The notes beneath the pieces were generated by a model. It saw nothing but the letters and a program-made list of their open reading frames with translations. It ran no database searches and was not told where the DNA came from. From JAPUDQ01 sp964462335 (GTDB taxonomy: Bacteria > Patescibacteriota > Saccharimonadia > Saccharimonadales > Saccharimonadaceae), in assembly GCA_964462335.1 (NCBI GenBank), contig CAYWYG010000005.1:1-43636 (forward strand): a stretch of DNA of 43,636 nucleotides, written 5' to 3'. Made by a program: the position numbers and the translations under genes. Below are positions 30,366 to 38,227 of the stretch, in pieces. Within the stretch, counting starts at the first letter, position 1, and each line of letters starts with the position of its first letter.

Positions 30366-30376
30366 CTTTCGTAACG

Positions 30377-30880
30377 ATGGGCATACTACAAAAAGTATTG
30401 GTGGGTATCGGTGCGGTAGCGATTGTTGTCGGTTCGGCAGCGCTTAGCTATACGATCATGAGTGTTGTAGTGGGGCGTACGCCTGCTGCTACCCCACAGC
30501 CACCTGCACCGATTGGGCAAACAAAACTTCATATCAAAGAGTGGTCAATTGCGCTACCGTTGACAGATACTATTCGTGATGCGAAGTATTATTTCTCACC
30601 GACGACGGGCGCTGATATCATCATCGTGACGACGAAGCACGCAACTGATTTGGTCAGCAAAGTCGAGGGCTGCCGATCAGGTCTCTATGGAACAGCTATC
30701 CATCGTATCGCCGCCGGAGAGAAGGTGACAGAAAATAAAGTATATCTGGTGACCAAAGCCTATCGATTTGAATCGGCGAAGCTGGCCGAGATATCGTGTA
30801 TGCCTCCCAATGTACCGCAGGAGCTACATGATATATTGGCTGGCGTCGACACTGCGGTCGAAAAGATGCACGAGGAGTAA
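30377..30880 (+). CDS. Membrane-anchored hypothetical protein
   Basis: I do not recognise this 167-residue protein. One N-terminal membrane helix (about residues 5-31, VLVGIGAVAIVVGSAALSYTI) is followed by a Pro-rich linker (TPAATPQPPAPIG) and an exported domain with two cysteines (EGCRSGLYG and ISCMPPNVP) that may form a disulfide. It is the first gene of a run with the NRAMP transporter six bases downstream, so it could be an accessory subunit or simply co-expressed. Confidence 0.72.
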   Translation: MGILQKVLVGIGAVAIVVGSAALSYTIMSVVVGRTPAATPQPPAPIGQTKLHIKEWSIALPLTDTIRDAKYYFSPTTGADIIIVTTKHATDLVSKVEGCRSGLYGTAIHRIAAGEKVTENKVYLVTKAYRFESAKLAEISCMPPNVPQELHDILAGVDTAVEKMHEE

Positions 30881-30886
30881 TGTAGC

Positions 30887-32257
30887 ATGAAACTGTGGCC
30901 GTTTTCGAAAAAAGTACGGCAGGCAGAGAGGCGTACGGTTGCGCTTGCGAAGGCTGCCGTAAATCGCAAACGGTATAATCGATTCTTGCGGATACTTGGC
31001 CCCGGTCTCGTCACCGGAGCGGCTGACGATGATCCGTCGGGTATCGCGACGTACTCACAAGCTGGCGCTGCATATGGCTATGGCTTGCTATGGGCATTTC
31101 CACTGATGTTTCCACTGCTCCTTGCCGTGCAGGAGTCGTGTGCGCGTATCGGGGCGATAACTGGCAAAGGCCTTGCGGCGAATTTGAAAGAGCACTATAG
31201 CAAGAAGATGCTGGTTGCGGCGGTACTTCTCGTGGTTATCGCAAATACGATCAATATCGGGTCTGATCTGGGGGCGATGGCCGCAACGATGCAACTATTT
31301 TTCCCTGATGTACCGTTTGGCTTGCTGGCGGTTGGATTTGCACTTGGTGTCATACTGCTTGAAATCGGTGTGCCGTACCGTATCTATGCCAAGATTCTCA
31401 AGTGGCTGGCGATTGCGTTGTTTGCCTATCCGGTGACAGCATTTGTTATTGGACAGGACTGGGGTACTGTGCTCATGGCGACATTTAACTTCACGCCACA
31501 GATGAATTTTGCGACGGTCTATATCTTTGTAGGTATGCTAGGTACAACAGTGTCGCCATATCTGTTCTTTTGGGACACATCAGAGGTAGTCGAAGAGGAA
31601 ATAAAAAAACATAACGTCGCCAAAATCGGCAAAGACCCTGTGGCGACGCGGCACTTTTTACACAAACTTCGCATCGATAATTTTACCGGCATGGGTCTCG
31701 CGAGCGTGACGGCATGGTTCATCGTGATTGTTTGTGCATCGGTACTTTTCTCGCATGGCATCACGAACATTACGAGTGCCGCTGATGCAGCCAAAGCGCT
31801 CGAGCCGCTCGTGAGTGGGTTTCCCAATGCAGGGTTTGTCTCCAAGTTGATTTTTTCGGTCGGCATCATCGGGCTGGGGCTCCTCGCTGTGCCGGTGCTT
31901 GCTGGCTCGGCATCGTATGCGATCTCCGAATCATTTGGCTGGCGTGAAGGGTTGTGGCGGAAATTTCATCGAGCAATCGGATTTTATGGGGTTATCATCA
32001 TCGCAACACTTGTAGGTCTTGGTATCAATTTTCTCGGGTATGACCCTATCCAAGCACTTATATTTACCGCAGTCGCCAATGGTATCGCTGCCGTGCCGTT
32101 GCTTTTCATGATTGCACGAGTGGGTAGCAACGGCGACATTATGGGGGAGTATCGTAACGGGATCTGGTCCAATATAGGGGTATGGGCAGCATTTGCGATT
32201 ATGTTGCTTGCGGCCTTGGCGTTACTTTTTGCACTGGCAACCGGTCAGGCATCTTGA
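30887..32257 (+). CDS. NRAMP-family metal ion transporter with variant metal-site residues
   Basis: A 456-residue polytopic transporter with about 11 hydrophobic segments. The TM1 motif is DDDPSGIATYSQ (Asp49-Pro-Ser-Gly) in place of DPGN, and the TM6 motif is TTVSPYLFFWDTSE where Mn/Fe carriers have a Met-Pro-His. The methionine that selects transition metals is thus replaced by serine, as in the Mg-type NRAMP-related branch as far as I recall. Substrate Mg2+ rather than Mn2+ is an inference, helped by the CorA gene nearby. The start has no strong ribosome binding site; a basic N-terminal tail precedes TM1. Confidence 0.88.
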   Translation: MKLWPFSKKVRQAERRTVALAKAAVNRKRYNRFLRILGPGLVTGAADDDPSGIATYSQAGAAYGYGLLWAFPLMFPLLLAVQESCARIGAITGKGLAANLKEHYSKKMLVAAVLLVVIANTINIGSDLGAMAATMQLFFPDVPFGLLAVGFALGVILLEIGVPYRIYAKILKWLAIALFAYPVTAFVIGQDWGTVLMATFNFTPQMNFATVYIFVGMLGTTVSPYLFFWDTSEVVEEEIKKHNVAKIGKDPVATRHFLHKLRIDNFTGMGLASVTAWFIVIVCASVLFSHGITNITSAADAAKALEPLVSGFPNAGFVSKLIFSVGIIGLGLLAVPVLAGSASYAISESFGWREGLWRKFHRAIGFYGVIIIATLVGLGINFLGYDPIQALIFTAVANGIAAVPLLFMIARVGSNGDIMGEYRNGIWSNIGVWAAFAIMLLAALALLFALATGQAS

Positions 32258-32288
32258 AAACAACTTGCGAGTATGGCACGATAGACAT

Positions 32289-32657
32289 ATGGATTTTCAG
32301 ACATTTGCGCAAAATACGGGGCAGGTGCTTGATTTTTTCGGTATCATCATCATTTTGCTCGGCGTGGCACTTTCTACGCTTGGCGTGATCGTCAAATACG
32401 TCAAGGGTGCTAGCTTGCAGACGCTCTACAACTTCTACCGCTGGAATCTCGCACGGAGTATTCTCGTCGGACTGGAATTTCTCGTCGCGGGCGATATCAT
32501 ACGATCAGTCGGCGGGCAATTGTCATTTGATGCAGTACTAGTACTTGCGATCATCGTACTCGTACGAGCATTTTTGGGTATAGAGTTCCAGATGGAGATC
32601 GAAGGGCGCTGGCCGTGGCGCATGGCGGAATCTCACAAGAAGTCAACTGATTCATGA
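32289..32657 (+). CDS. DUF1622 membrane protein
   Basis: A 122-residue protein with about three hydrophobic helices. The features GQVLDFFGIIIILLGVALSTLGV, YNFYRWNLARSILVGLEFLVAGDII and VRAFLGIEFQMEIEGRWPW match the DUF1622 family. The start is put at MDFQTFAQ, since upstream codons overlap the NRAMP gene. Four bases (ATGA) overlap the DUF475 gene, so they are coupled. Function unknown. Confidence 0.85.
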   Translation: MDFQTFAQNTGQVLDFFGIIIILLGVALSTLGVIVKYVKGASLQTLYNFYRWNLARSILVGLEFLVAGDIIRSVGGQLSFDAVLVLAIIVLVRAFLGIEFQMEIEGRWPWRMAESHKKSTDS

Positions 32658-33712
32658 GACATCTTGTCCATCCGCACCACCCGTTTCGCATATTCTTTTT
32701 TTCGAGCGTGATATCATTGTGCGCCCTGGGCTGCGTGTATTACTATATGGGCTGGCAAAAAGCCTTTGTGGTTCTGGTGTTGATGCTTGTTGAGATCACA
32801 TTTAGTTTTGAAAACGCAATTATCAATGCCAAGGTACTTTCGCTCGTGTCGCTCTTTTGGCAGCGGATGTTTATGACGGTCGGCATCTTTATCGCGGTGT
32901 TCGGGATGCGGTTGGTATTTCCGATATTGATAGTCATGCTGACTGCCGGCCTGCCGGCGGGTGATGTGGTCAATCTCGCATTGCGTGAACCAGATCGCTA
33001 TGCGAATGCACTCCATGACGCGCACGCCTCTATCGCATCATTTGGCGGGATGTTTTTACTGATGCTATGTCTACATTTTTTCTTTGACAAAAAACGCAAA
33101 ATTCGTTGGATCGACATCATCGAAAAACCTCTCCAGGACATGAGCCGATGGTGGCTTTATAGCGCGACGTGTATTGCAGTCCTGCTGATCCTTGCTGCCT
33201 TGCCGTTCAATGAACACCCGCGCGAGACGATCGTCGCAGGTGGTATCGGTATCGCTACGTATATCGTCATCCATGGGCTTGCAGAACTGTTTAGTCGTCA
33301 CAACAGAGGTACGGGCAAGGCGATAGTGCGGACGGGTATGGCTGGTTTCATGTCATTTTTATACCTCGAAGTTCTCGATGCGAGCTTTAGCTTTGATGGA
33401 GTCATCGGTGCGTTTGCTGTCACGAAAGAAGTTGTGCTCATCGCGATTGGTCTTGGTATCGGCGCACTATGGGTACGATCACTGACGCTCTTTATGGTAC
33501 GTCGTCATACGCTGCATGCCTATCGCTATCTTGAGCATGGTGCGCACTATACGATTGGCGTACTGGCAATCGTTCTGCTGGTCGGACTATTTATCGACAT
33601 CCCAGAAGTATTGGCCGGTGCAGCAGGCCTCATCATCGTCGGTTCGTCGATCGCAAGTTCGATCACTGCTACCAAATTAAGCCAGAGGAAGCTGACTCAT
33701 GGACATCACTAA
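32654..33712 (+). CDS. DUF475 / TerC-like membrane protein
   Basis: A 352-residue integral membrane protein with about nine hydrophobic segments. EITFSFENAIINAKVL (about 48-63) and EVLDASFSFDGVIGAFAVT (about 236-254) are the paired acidic motifs of the DUF475/TerC fold, related to metal or tellurite-resistance TerC and the LysE superfamily. A role in metal ion or metabolite export is possible. It overlaps DUF1622 and the PAP2 gene (14 bases) in one operon. Confidence 0.9.
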   Translation: MRHLVHPHHPFRIFFFSSVISLCALGCVYYYMGWQKAFVVLVLMLVEITFSFENAIINAKVLSLVSLFWQRMFMTVGIFIAVFGMRLVFPILIVMLTAGLPAGDVVNLALREPDRYANALHDAHASIASFGGMFLLMLCLHFFFDKKRKIRWIDIIEKPLQDMSRWWLYSATCIAVLLILAALPFNEHPRETIVAGGIGIATYIVIHGLAELFSRHNRGTGKAIVRTGMAGFMSFLYLEVLDASFSFDGVIGAFAVTKEVVLIAIGLGIGALWVRSLTLFMVRRHTLHAYRYLEHGAHYTIGVLAIVLLVGLFIDIPEVLAGAAGLIIVGSSIASSITATKLSQRKLTHGHH

Positions 33713-34169
33713 ATTTCTTGCGGATGGTCTCCTCATCATCATACTCATGATCAGTGTGATCGCTGGTCTGCGCGGTCTGGCCTGGCGGCGCTGGCAGGGT
33801 ATCATCCCCTATGCGATCATGGCGGGTTTGAGCTCGCTGCTTGTCGGAAAATTGCTGAGCCTTGTGTATCAACCGACGATCCTGCGCCCATTTCTGGAGC
33901 GTGGAGTCCAGCCGGGTGCTGCCTATATCGATAATCCAGGATTTCCCTCTGACCACATGTTGCTTGCCGGTGTTGTCGTACTGGCGATCTATTATCTCAC
34001 GCCATATCGTCAGCTCAGCTACATTCTCGGGCTAATGGCATTGGTGATGGGGATCGCTCGTGTGGTTGCCCTTGTCCACACGCCACTTGATATCATCGGG
34101 GGGGCTGTTGCGGCATGCAGTGGCATTGTATGGTATCGGCATATGACAAAAGCACAAGCGTCGCACTAA
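33699..34169 (+). CDS. PAP2-superfamily membrane phosphatase
   Basis: A 156-residue small polytopic phosphatase. The three PAP2 motifs are visible: KLLSLVYQPTILRP (K-x-RP), NPGFPSDH (PSxH, here PSDH) and ARVVALVHTPLD (R-x5-H-x3-D). Such enzymes dephosphorylate undecaprenyl pyrophosphate or phosphatidate at the outer face; UppP-like activity is a reasonable guess. Four to five hydrophobic helices fit. It overlaps the upstream DUF475 gene. Confidence 0.88.
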   Translation: MDITKFLADGLLIIILMISVIAGLRGLAWRRWQGIIPYAIMAGLSSLLVGKLLSLVYQPTILRPFLERGVQPGAAYIDNPGFPSDHMLLAGVVVLAIYYLTPYRQLSYILGLMALVMGIARVVALVHTPLDIIGGAVAACSGIVWYRHMTKAQASH

Positions 34170-34193
34170 TTTGATAAATCAGCAATAATCATC

Positions 34194-34199
34194 TATAAT
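34194..34199 (+). promoter_or_regulatory. -10 box of the 34221 gene
   Basis: TATAAT at 34194-34199, followed by AAAGGA (34207-34212) and the ATG at 34221. Confidence 0.55.
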
Positions 34200-34220
34200 T
34201 GTATAGCAAAGGATTGACGT

Positions 34221-34691
34221 ATGTTTCGGAGATTTTTCGACTACAATGTAACCAGCCTCTCGGCGACTGTCCGAGTGTTTGTCACCGGCTTTATTGCCGG
34301 TGTGATGACATGGCTACTGATGTCTGGTCTTACTACGTATGTCCTCGACCCGATACTGTGTCGCTCTGCAGGATCGTATTGCTCATCAGTACCGACGATC
34401 GCGCTGGTAATCGCGCTTGTTATTGTCCATTTTGTTGCGCTCATCGCGCTGATTCGGCTTGGTATTCTGCGACCGTTACTCATCATACTGGCCGTTGTTG
34501 CGAGCTTGTGGGGTTTTCATGTATGGATGGGCGGAAAAGATTGGTGGATTGCCGCGCTTGAATCGGGGTTGATATTTGGCTTGGCCTACCTTGCGTATAC
34601 GTGGATGAACCGTCTCCTCTCGTTTCCAGTCGCTTTGGTATTTACCGTGCTTGGCGTGATTGCCACTCGGTTGATCGTCATATCTTGGTAA
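34221..34691 (+). CDS. Polytopic membrane protein, unknown
   Basis: I do not recognise this 156-residue protein. About four to five hydrophobic helices (VRVFVTGFIAGVMTWLLMSG, VPTIALVIALVIVHFVALIA, LLIILAVVASLWGFHVW, SGLIFGLAYLAYTW and a C-terminal helix). Two cysteines, in DPILCRSAGSYCS, face one side. It has its own promoter and ribosome binding site and lies between PAP2 and rmuC. Confidence 0.7.
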   Translation: MFRRFFDYNVTSLSATVRVFVTGFIAGVMTWLLMSGLTTYVLDPILCRSAGSYCSSVPTIALVIALVIVHFVALIALIRLGILRPLLIILAVVASLWGFHVWMGGKDWWIAALESGLIFGLAYLAYTWMNRLLSFPVALVFTVLGVIATRLIVISW

Positions 34692-34736
34692 AAATATACA
34701 TGAAGGGTATCGGTAGCAGTACTGCAACGATTCACG

Positions 34737-34742
34737 TATACT
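34737..34742 (+). promoter_or_regulatory. -10 box for leaderless rmuC
   Basis: TATACT at 34737-34742, seven bases before the ATG; the transcript should start at the ATG. Confidence 0.6.
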
Positions 34743-34749
34743 TGTACGC

Positions 34750-35820
34750 ATGGATATAACTGTCGTGCTTACTATTGTCATCGTGGTGCTCCTTGCGGCT
34801 GTGCTGTGGTTGGTCGTACGAAAACCTAGTCCAGACAGCTCGCTACTCATCAAACAGGACTTGACTGAGCTGGGCCGTACCATAGAGTCGCTCAAAGACA
34901 ATTTACATGCGACGGTGAGTGACAGGCTGGATAAATCACAAGCCCTCATGCAGGGCAGCATGCAAAAGCAGCTGAGCGAGAGTGCTAAATTGATTGCTGA
35001 CGTGACGCAGCGGCTAGCAAAGCTTGATGAGACAAACCGTCAAGTAGTCGATGTTGCTGCTGAGCTAAAGACATTACAAAATGTCCTGCAAAATCCCAAA
35101 CAACGCGGCGTGTTTGGTGAATACTATCTCGAATCAGTCCTCGAAAATGTCCTCCCGCCCGGCCGGTATCAGATGCAATACAAGTTCAAAGACGGCGAGA
35201 TCGTTGATGCGGTGATCTTTTTAGAGAAGGGGCAGATATTGCCGATTGATAGCAAATTTAGTCTCGAGAACTACAATCGTATCATCGAAGAAAAAGACGC
35301 CACAGCGCGAGATAAACTCATCACACTCTTTAAGGCTGATCTCAAAAACCGTATCGATGAGACTAGTAAATATATTCGCCCCGATGAGAACACGATGGAT
35401 TTTGCATTTATGTTTATACCGAGTGAGGCGCTTTACTATGATTTACTTGTCAATAAAGTTGGGGCGGCTGGTACAAGCTCTCGTGATCTTATAGAGTATG
35501 CATTTCGGGACAAGCGCGTGATCATCGTGAGCCCGACGAGTTTTATGGCGTATCTCCAGACCGTATTGCAGGGTCTTCGTAGTTTGCAAATTGAAGAGCA
35601 GGCAAAAGACATCCAGGTCCGTGTCGGTCAGCTGGGCCGACACGTAGCGGGATTTGAAACCTATATGCAAAAACTCGGCGGCAGTCTATCGACGACAGTC
35701 AATCACTTCAATGCTGCACACAAAGAACTCAAAAAGGTCGATAAAGACGTCGTGCGTATCGCTGACAGCGCGCCGTCTGTTGAGCCGCTCTCGATTGATA
35801 AACCAAAACTGGATGACTAG
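34750..35820 (+). CDS. rmuC: RmuC-family protein
   Basis: A 356-residue protein: one N-terminal membrane helix (about 4-23), a coiled coil (about 35-115) and a nuclease-like RmuC core with RGVFGEYYLESVL, DAVIFLEKGQILPIDSKFSLENY and MDFAFMFIPSEALYYDLL (PD-(D/E)xK-like fold by family knowledge). RmuC limits inversions between short inverted repeats, notable in a genome rich in inverted repeats (inference). It ends before a strong bidirectional terminator. Confidence 0.94.
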   Translation: MDITVVLTIVIVVLLAAVLWLVVRKPSPDSSLLIKQDLTELGRTIESLKDNLHATVSDRLDKSQALMQGSMQKQLSESAKLIADVTQRLAKLDETNRQVVDVAAELKTLQNVLQNPKQRGVFGEYYLESVLENVLPPGRYQMQYKFKDGEIVDAVIFLEKGQILPIDSKFSLENYNRIIEEKDATARDKLITLFKADLKNRIDETSKYIRPDENTMDFAFMFIPSEALYYDLLVNKVGAAGTSSRDLIEYAFRDKRVIIVSPTSFMAYLQTVLQGLRSLQIEEQAKDIQVRVGQLGRHVAGFETYMQKLGGSLSTTVNHFNAAHKELKKVDKDVVRIADSAPSVEPLSIDKPKLDD

Positions 35821-35821
35821 C

Positions 35822-35862
35822 CATATAAAATACCTGCACCGATGGCGCAGGTATTTTATATG
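35822..35862. terminator. Bidirectional terminator between rmuC and the aquaporin gene
   Basis: 16-bp perfect arms CATATAAAATACCTGC (35822-35837) and GCAGGTATTTTATATG (35847-35862). Confidence 0.88.
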
Positions 35863-35871
35863 ATAACTATG

Positions 35872-36765
35872 TTATTGATCTTTGCGCGAGAGCAACATGT
35901 AGAGTCGACCGCCAAGTGCCGCACCAACAAGCGTTCCGACGATAGTCTCAAGTGTTAGGCGACTTGCCGTGTTCGGCTTGCTATTTTCTGACATCATATT
36001 GCTGTTGTCAGTTTCATTGAGACTCAACGCAACGGCAGGGTTGAGCGTAGTACCGCTCAGTTTTGTGATGCGAGGCGCTTCTTTTGCCGCTGTGTCAGTC
36101 GATGTTTTTGCATTTACAGTAGTTACTTGTTGTTGCAATAGACCACCAGAAACAAGCAACGCCAAGAAGAGTGCGAGACCGATACCTAGACCGCGCTCGA
36201 CATCACTTCGGCTACGTGATACGGCAGCAGCGATACCGAACATAAAGATCGTTGCACCGATCACTTCTGCGGCAACAACATACCAGTTCCATTGAGCAAA
36301 GCTTGCGAGTGAGATATTGACTCGTTGACCTGAGAATGCACTGACGGTGAGGATCGCAGTGATCGCACCGACAAATTGCGCGAGCCAATAGAAAAACATT
36401 TTGGCTGGTGAGATTTTACGCATCGCCCACAGACCAAACGTGACGGCTGGGTTGACGTGTGCGCCCGAGATATTGAACATCATCGCGACGATGACGATCA
36501 ATGCAAATCCAACGAGAAATGCGTTGCCGCCCGTTGCTGACACAATCGCTACAAGCAGGAATGTTCCAAACAGCTCACCGATCACTTCTGCGCCATTGAG
36601 GTCGTTTGATAGCGCCGTCGCGCGAGGCTTCTCGACGGGTCGTGCAGCTGCAACAACTGTTGTTTTCGCGACTTGTTTTTTAGTAGTCCGTGCAGCTTTT
36701 GCAGCCGCAGGACGAGTTGTCTTTGTGCTCTTCGCACGAGACGTGGTTTTGGCTTTGGTGGCCAT
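35872..36765 (-). CDS. Aquaporin-family channel with atypical second NPA box
   Basis: A 297-residue member of the MIP family. The first NPA motif is SGAHVNPAVT (105-107). The second is SGTTLNPAVAL (242-244), followed by Val245 where water and glycerol channels have the selectivity-filter arginine. The N-terminal 50 residues are Lys/Ala/Thr-rich and histone-like, likely cytosolic and perhaps DNA- or RNA-binding by charge. About six helices are visible. AGGGAG precedes the start. Loss of the arginine suggests altered or lost selectivity; the substrate is unknown. Some MIP homologues share such changes. Confidence 0.88.
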   Translation of the reverse strand: MATKAKTTSRAKSTKTTRPAAAKAARTTKKQVAKTTVVAAARPVEKPRATALSNDLNGAEVIGELFGTFLLVAIVSATGGNAFLVGFALIVIVAMMFNISGAHVNPAVTFGLWAMRKISPAKMFFYWLAQFVGAITAILTVSAFSGQRVNISLASFAQWNWYVVAAEVIGATIFMFGIAAAVSRSRSDVERGLGIGLALFLALLVSGGLLQQQVTTVNAKTSTDTAAKEAPRITKLSGTTLNPAVALSLNETDNSNMMSENSKPNTASRLTLETIVGTLVGAALGGRLYMLLSRKDQ

Positions 36766-36819
36766 AGTGCATAACTCCCTTATACGTTATGCGAGTAGTA
36801 TATCACATAATGTTTTGCA

Positions 36820-36848
36820 TTGAACATTGATCGAGGATCATTTACCAT
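36820..36848 (+). promoter_or_regulatory. Promoter of the 73-aa gene
   Basis: TTGAAC (36820-36825), 17 bp, TACCAT (36843-36848); the start of transcription would coincide with the ATG at 36855 (leaderless). Confidence 0.5.
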
Positions 36849-36854
36849 AGCTGT

Positions 36855-37076
36855 ATGGCATTGTTTGTACGACAAGAAGATTCGAGAACCGAGCTGCAGC
36901 AACGTATTGCGGCTGAACTACGTGAAAAAATAAAAAAAGATAAACCACTTGAATATGAAAAACCCGTGAACTCTGTCGAAGAAGGCACGCATGAAGCGCG
37001 CAATGTCGGGCCTGTCCTGATACTTATCGTCGCAGTTGTTATCGTAGGCGTTGCGTACCTCCTGTTATCACGCTAG
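36855..37076 (+). CDS. Small tail-anchored membrane protein
   Basis: A 73-residue protein. A charged, helical N-terminal part (about 1-50, RTELQQRIAAELREKIKKD) is followed by one C-terminal transmembrane helix (VGPVLILIVAVVIVGVAYLLL) and SR. It is a tail-anchor plan. No family is recognised. It precedes pheS by 12 bases and is probably in the same operon. Confidence 0.65.
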   Translation: MALFVRQEDSRTELQQRIAAELREKIKKDKPLEYEKPVNSVEEGTHEARNVGPVLILIVAVVIVGVAYLLLSR

Positions 37077-37088
37077 AATAGGAAGGAT

Positions 37089-38127
37089 ATGAATACAGAT
37101 GTCGCAAAGATACGCGAGACATTACTGGAGCGTTTCGAGACGCTTACCGACAAACAAGAAATTCTAAAAGCGCCTGAGATCAAACAACTCCTCGCCGGCA
37201 TCAAAGACGTACCTACCGAGCAACGTGCGTCCTACGGACAGTCAGTCAATGAGCTCAAAAAAGAACTCGAACAACGTATCCAACAATCCAACATCCAACA
37301 TCCAAAATCTACTCTTGGCACGATTGATGTCACTGCGCCGATGGATCTCAACGCGCCAGTACCATCGTTGTTGCCGAGTGAGCACGGCACGATTCATCCG
37401 TTGACACGCGAGATGGACACGATCGCCGACATCTTTTATCGTATGGGCTTTACGTGTGAGGATTCGCGCGAGATCGACGACCAATACCATATGTTTGAAT
37501 CGCTCAATTTTCCCAAAGGCCATCCAGCTCGTGATGACTATGACACATTTATGACGGTTGAACGGGATGCTGATGGCGAGCCGCTCATCGCACCGGCTCA
37601 TACCAGCACGATGCAAAACCGTACTCTCAAAAAATACACAGCCAATCTCGATAGCGGCGAACCGATCGCGTCGGTCGTGATTGATCGTTGTTTTCGTAAC
37701 GAAGATCTCGATGCCCGGCATGAGCACACGTTTTATCAGATCGAGGGCATCTATGTCGATCGCGGCGTCACTGCCGGTATGTTGATCGCAACTCTGCAAA
37801 AATTTATCGAAGAATATTACGGCAAAAAGATCGAGGTACGGGTCAATCCATTTTATTTCCCATTTACCGAGCCAAGTTTTGAATTTGCACTGAGCTGTCC
37901 GTTTTGCGACAAGGCTGGCTGTCGGGTATGCTCACAATCCGGCTGGCTCGAGCTGCTCGGCTGTGGCATGATCCACCCCAATGTGCTGAAGATGGCTGGT
38001 ATCGATCCTAGTGTCTATACAGGCTTCGCATTTGGCTGCGGCATCGACCGCCTCGTCATGATGAAATACAACATCGAAGATATCCGCCATTTTGAAAGCG
38101 CAAAGTTAGACTTTTTGAGGCAATTTT
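37089..38127 (+). CDS. pheS: Phenylalanyl-tRNA synthetase alpha subunit (3' end at the gap)
   Basis: About 346 residues are visible. A coiled-coil N-terminus (about 1-75) is followed by the class II catalytic core: HPLTREMDTIADIFYRMGF, FRNEDLDARHEHTFYQIEG (motif 2) and GFAFGCGIDRLVMM (motif 3). Four cysteines in CPFCDKAGCRVC, a common bacterial variation, may bind zinc. An insert QQSNIQHPKSTLG near residue 70 is encoded by heptamer repeats. The reading frame reaches LDFLRQF, the usual C-terminus, at the first N, so only the stop codon is hidden. AGGA precedes the ATG. Confidence 0.95.
37286..37310 (+). repeat. Heptamer array ATCCAAC/ATCCAAA in pheS
   Basis: Two perfect ATCCAAC units, one ATCCAAA and a partial ATCT, encoding NIQHPKST. 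The same family as the arrays in leuS and pheT. Confidence 0.85.
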
Positions 38128-38227
38128 NNNNNNNNNNNNNNNNNNNNNNNNNNNNNNNNNNNNNNNNNNNNNNNNNNNNNNNNNNNNNNNNNNNNNNNNN
38201 NNNNNNNNNNNNNNNNNNNNNNNNNNN
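38128..38227. other. Assembly gap (100 N)
   Basis: One hundred undetermined bases between the end of pheS and the 5' part of pheT. The true length is unknown because 100 N is a common placeholder. Confidence 0.99.
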
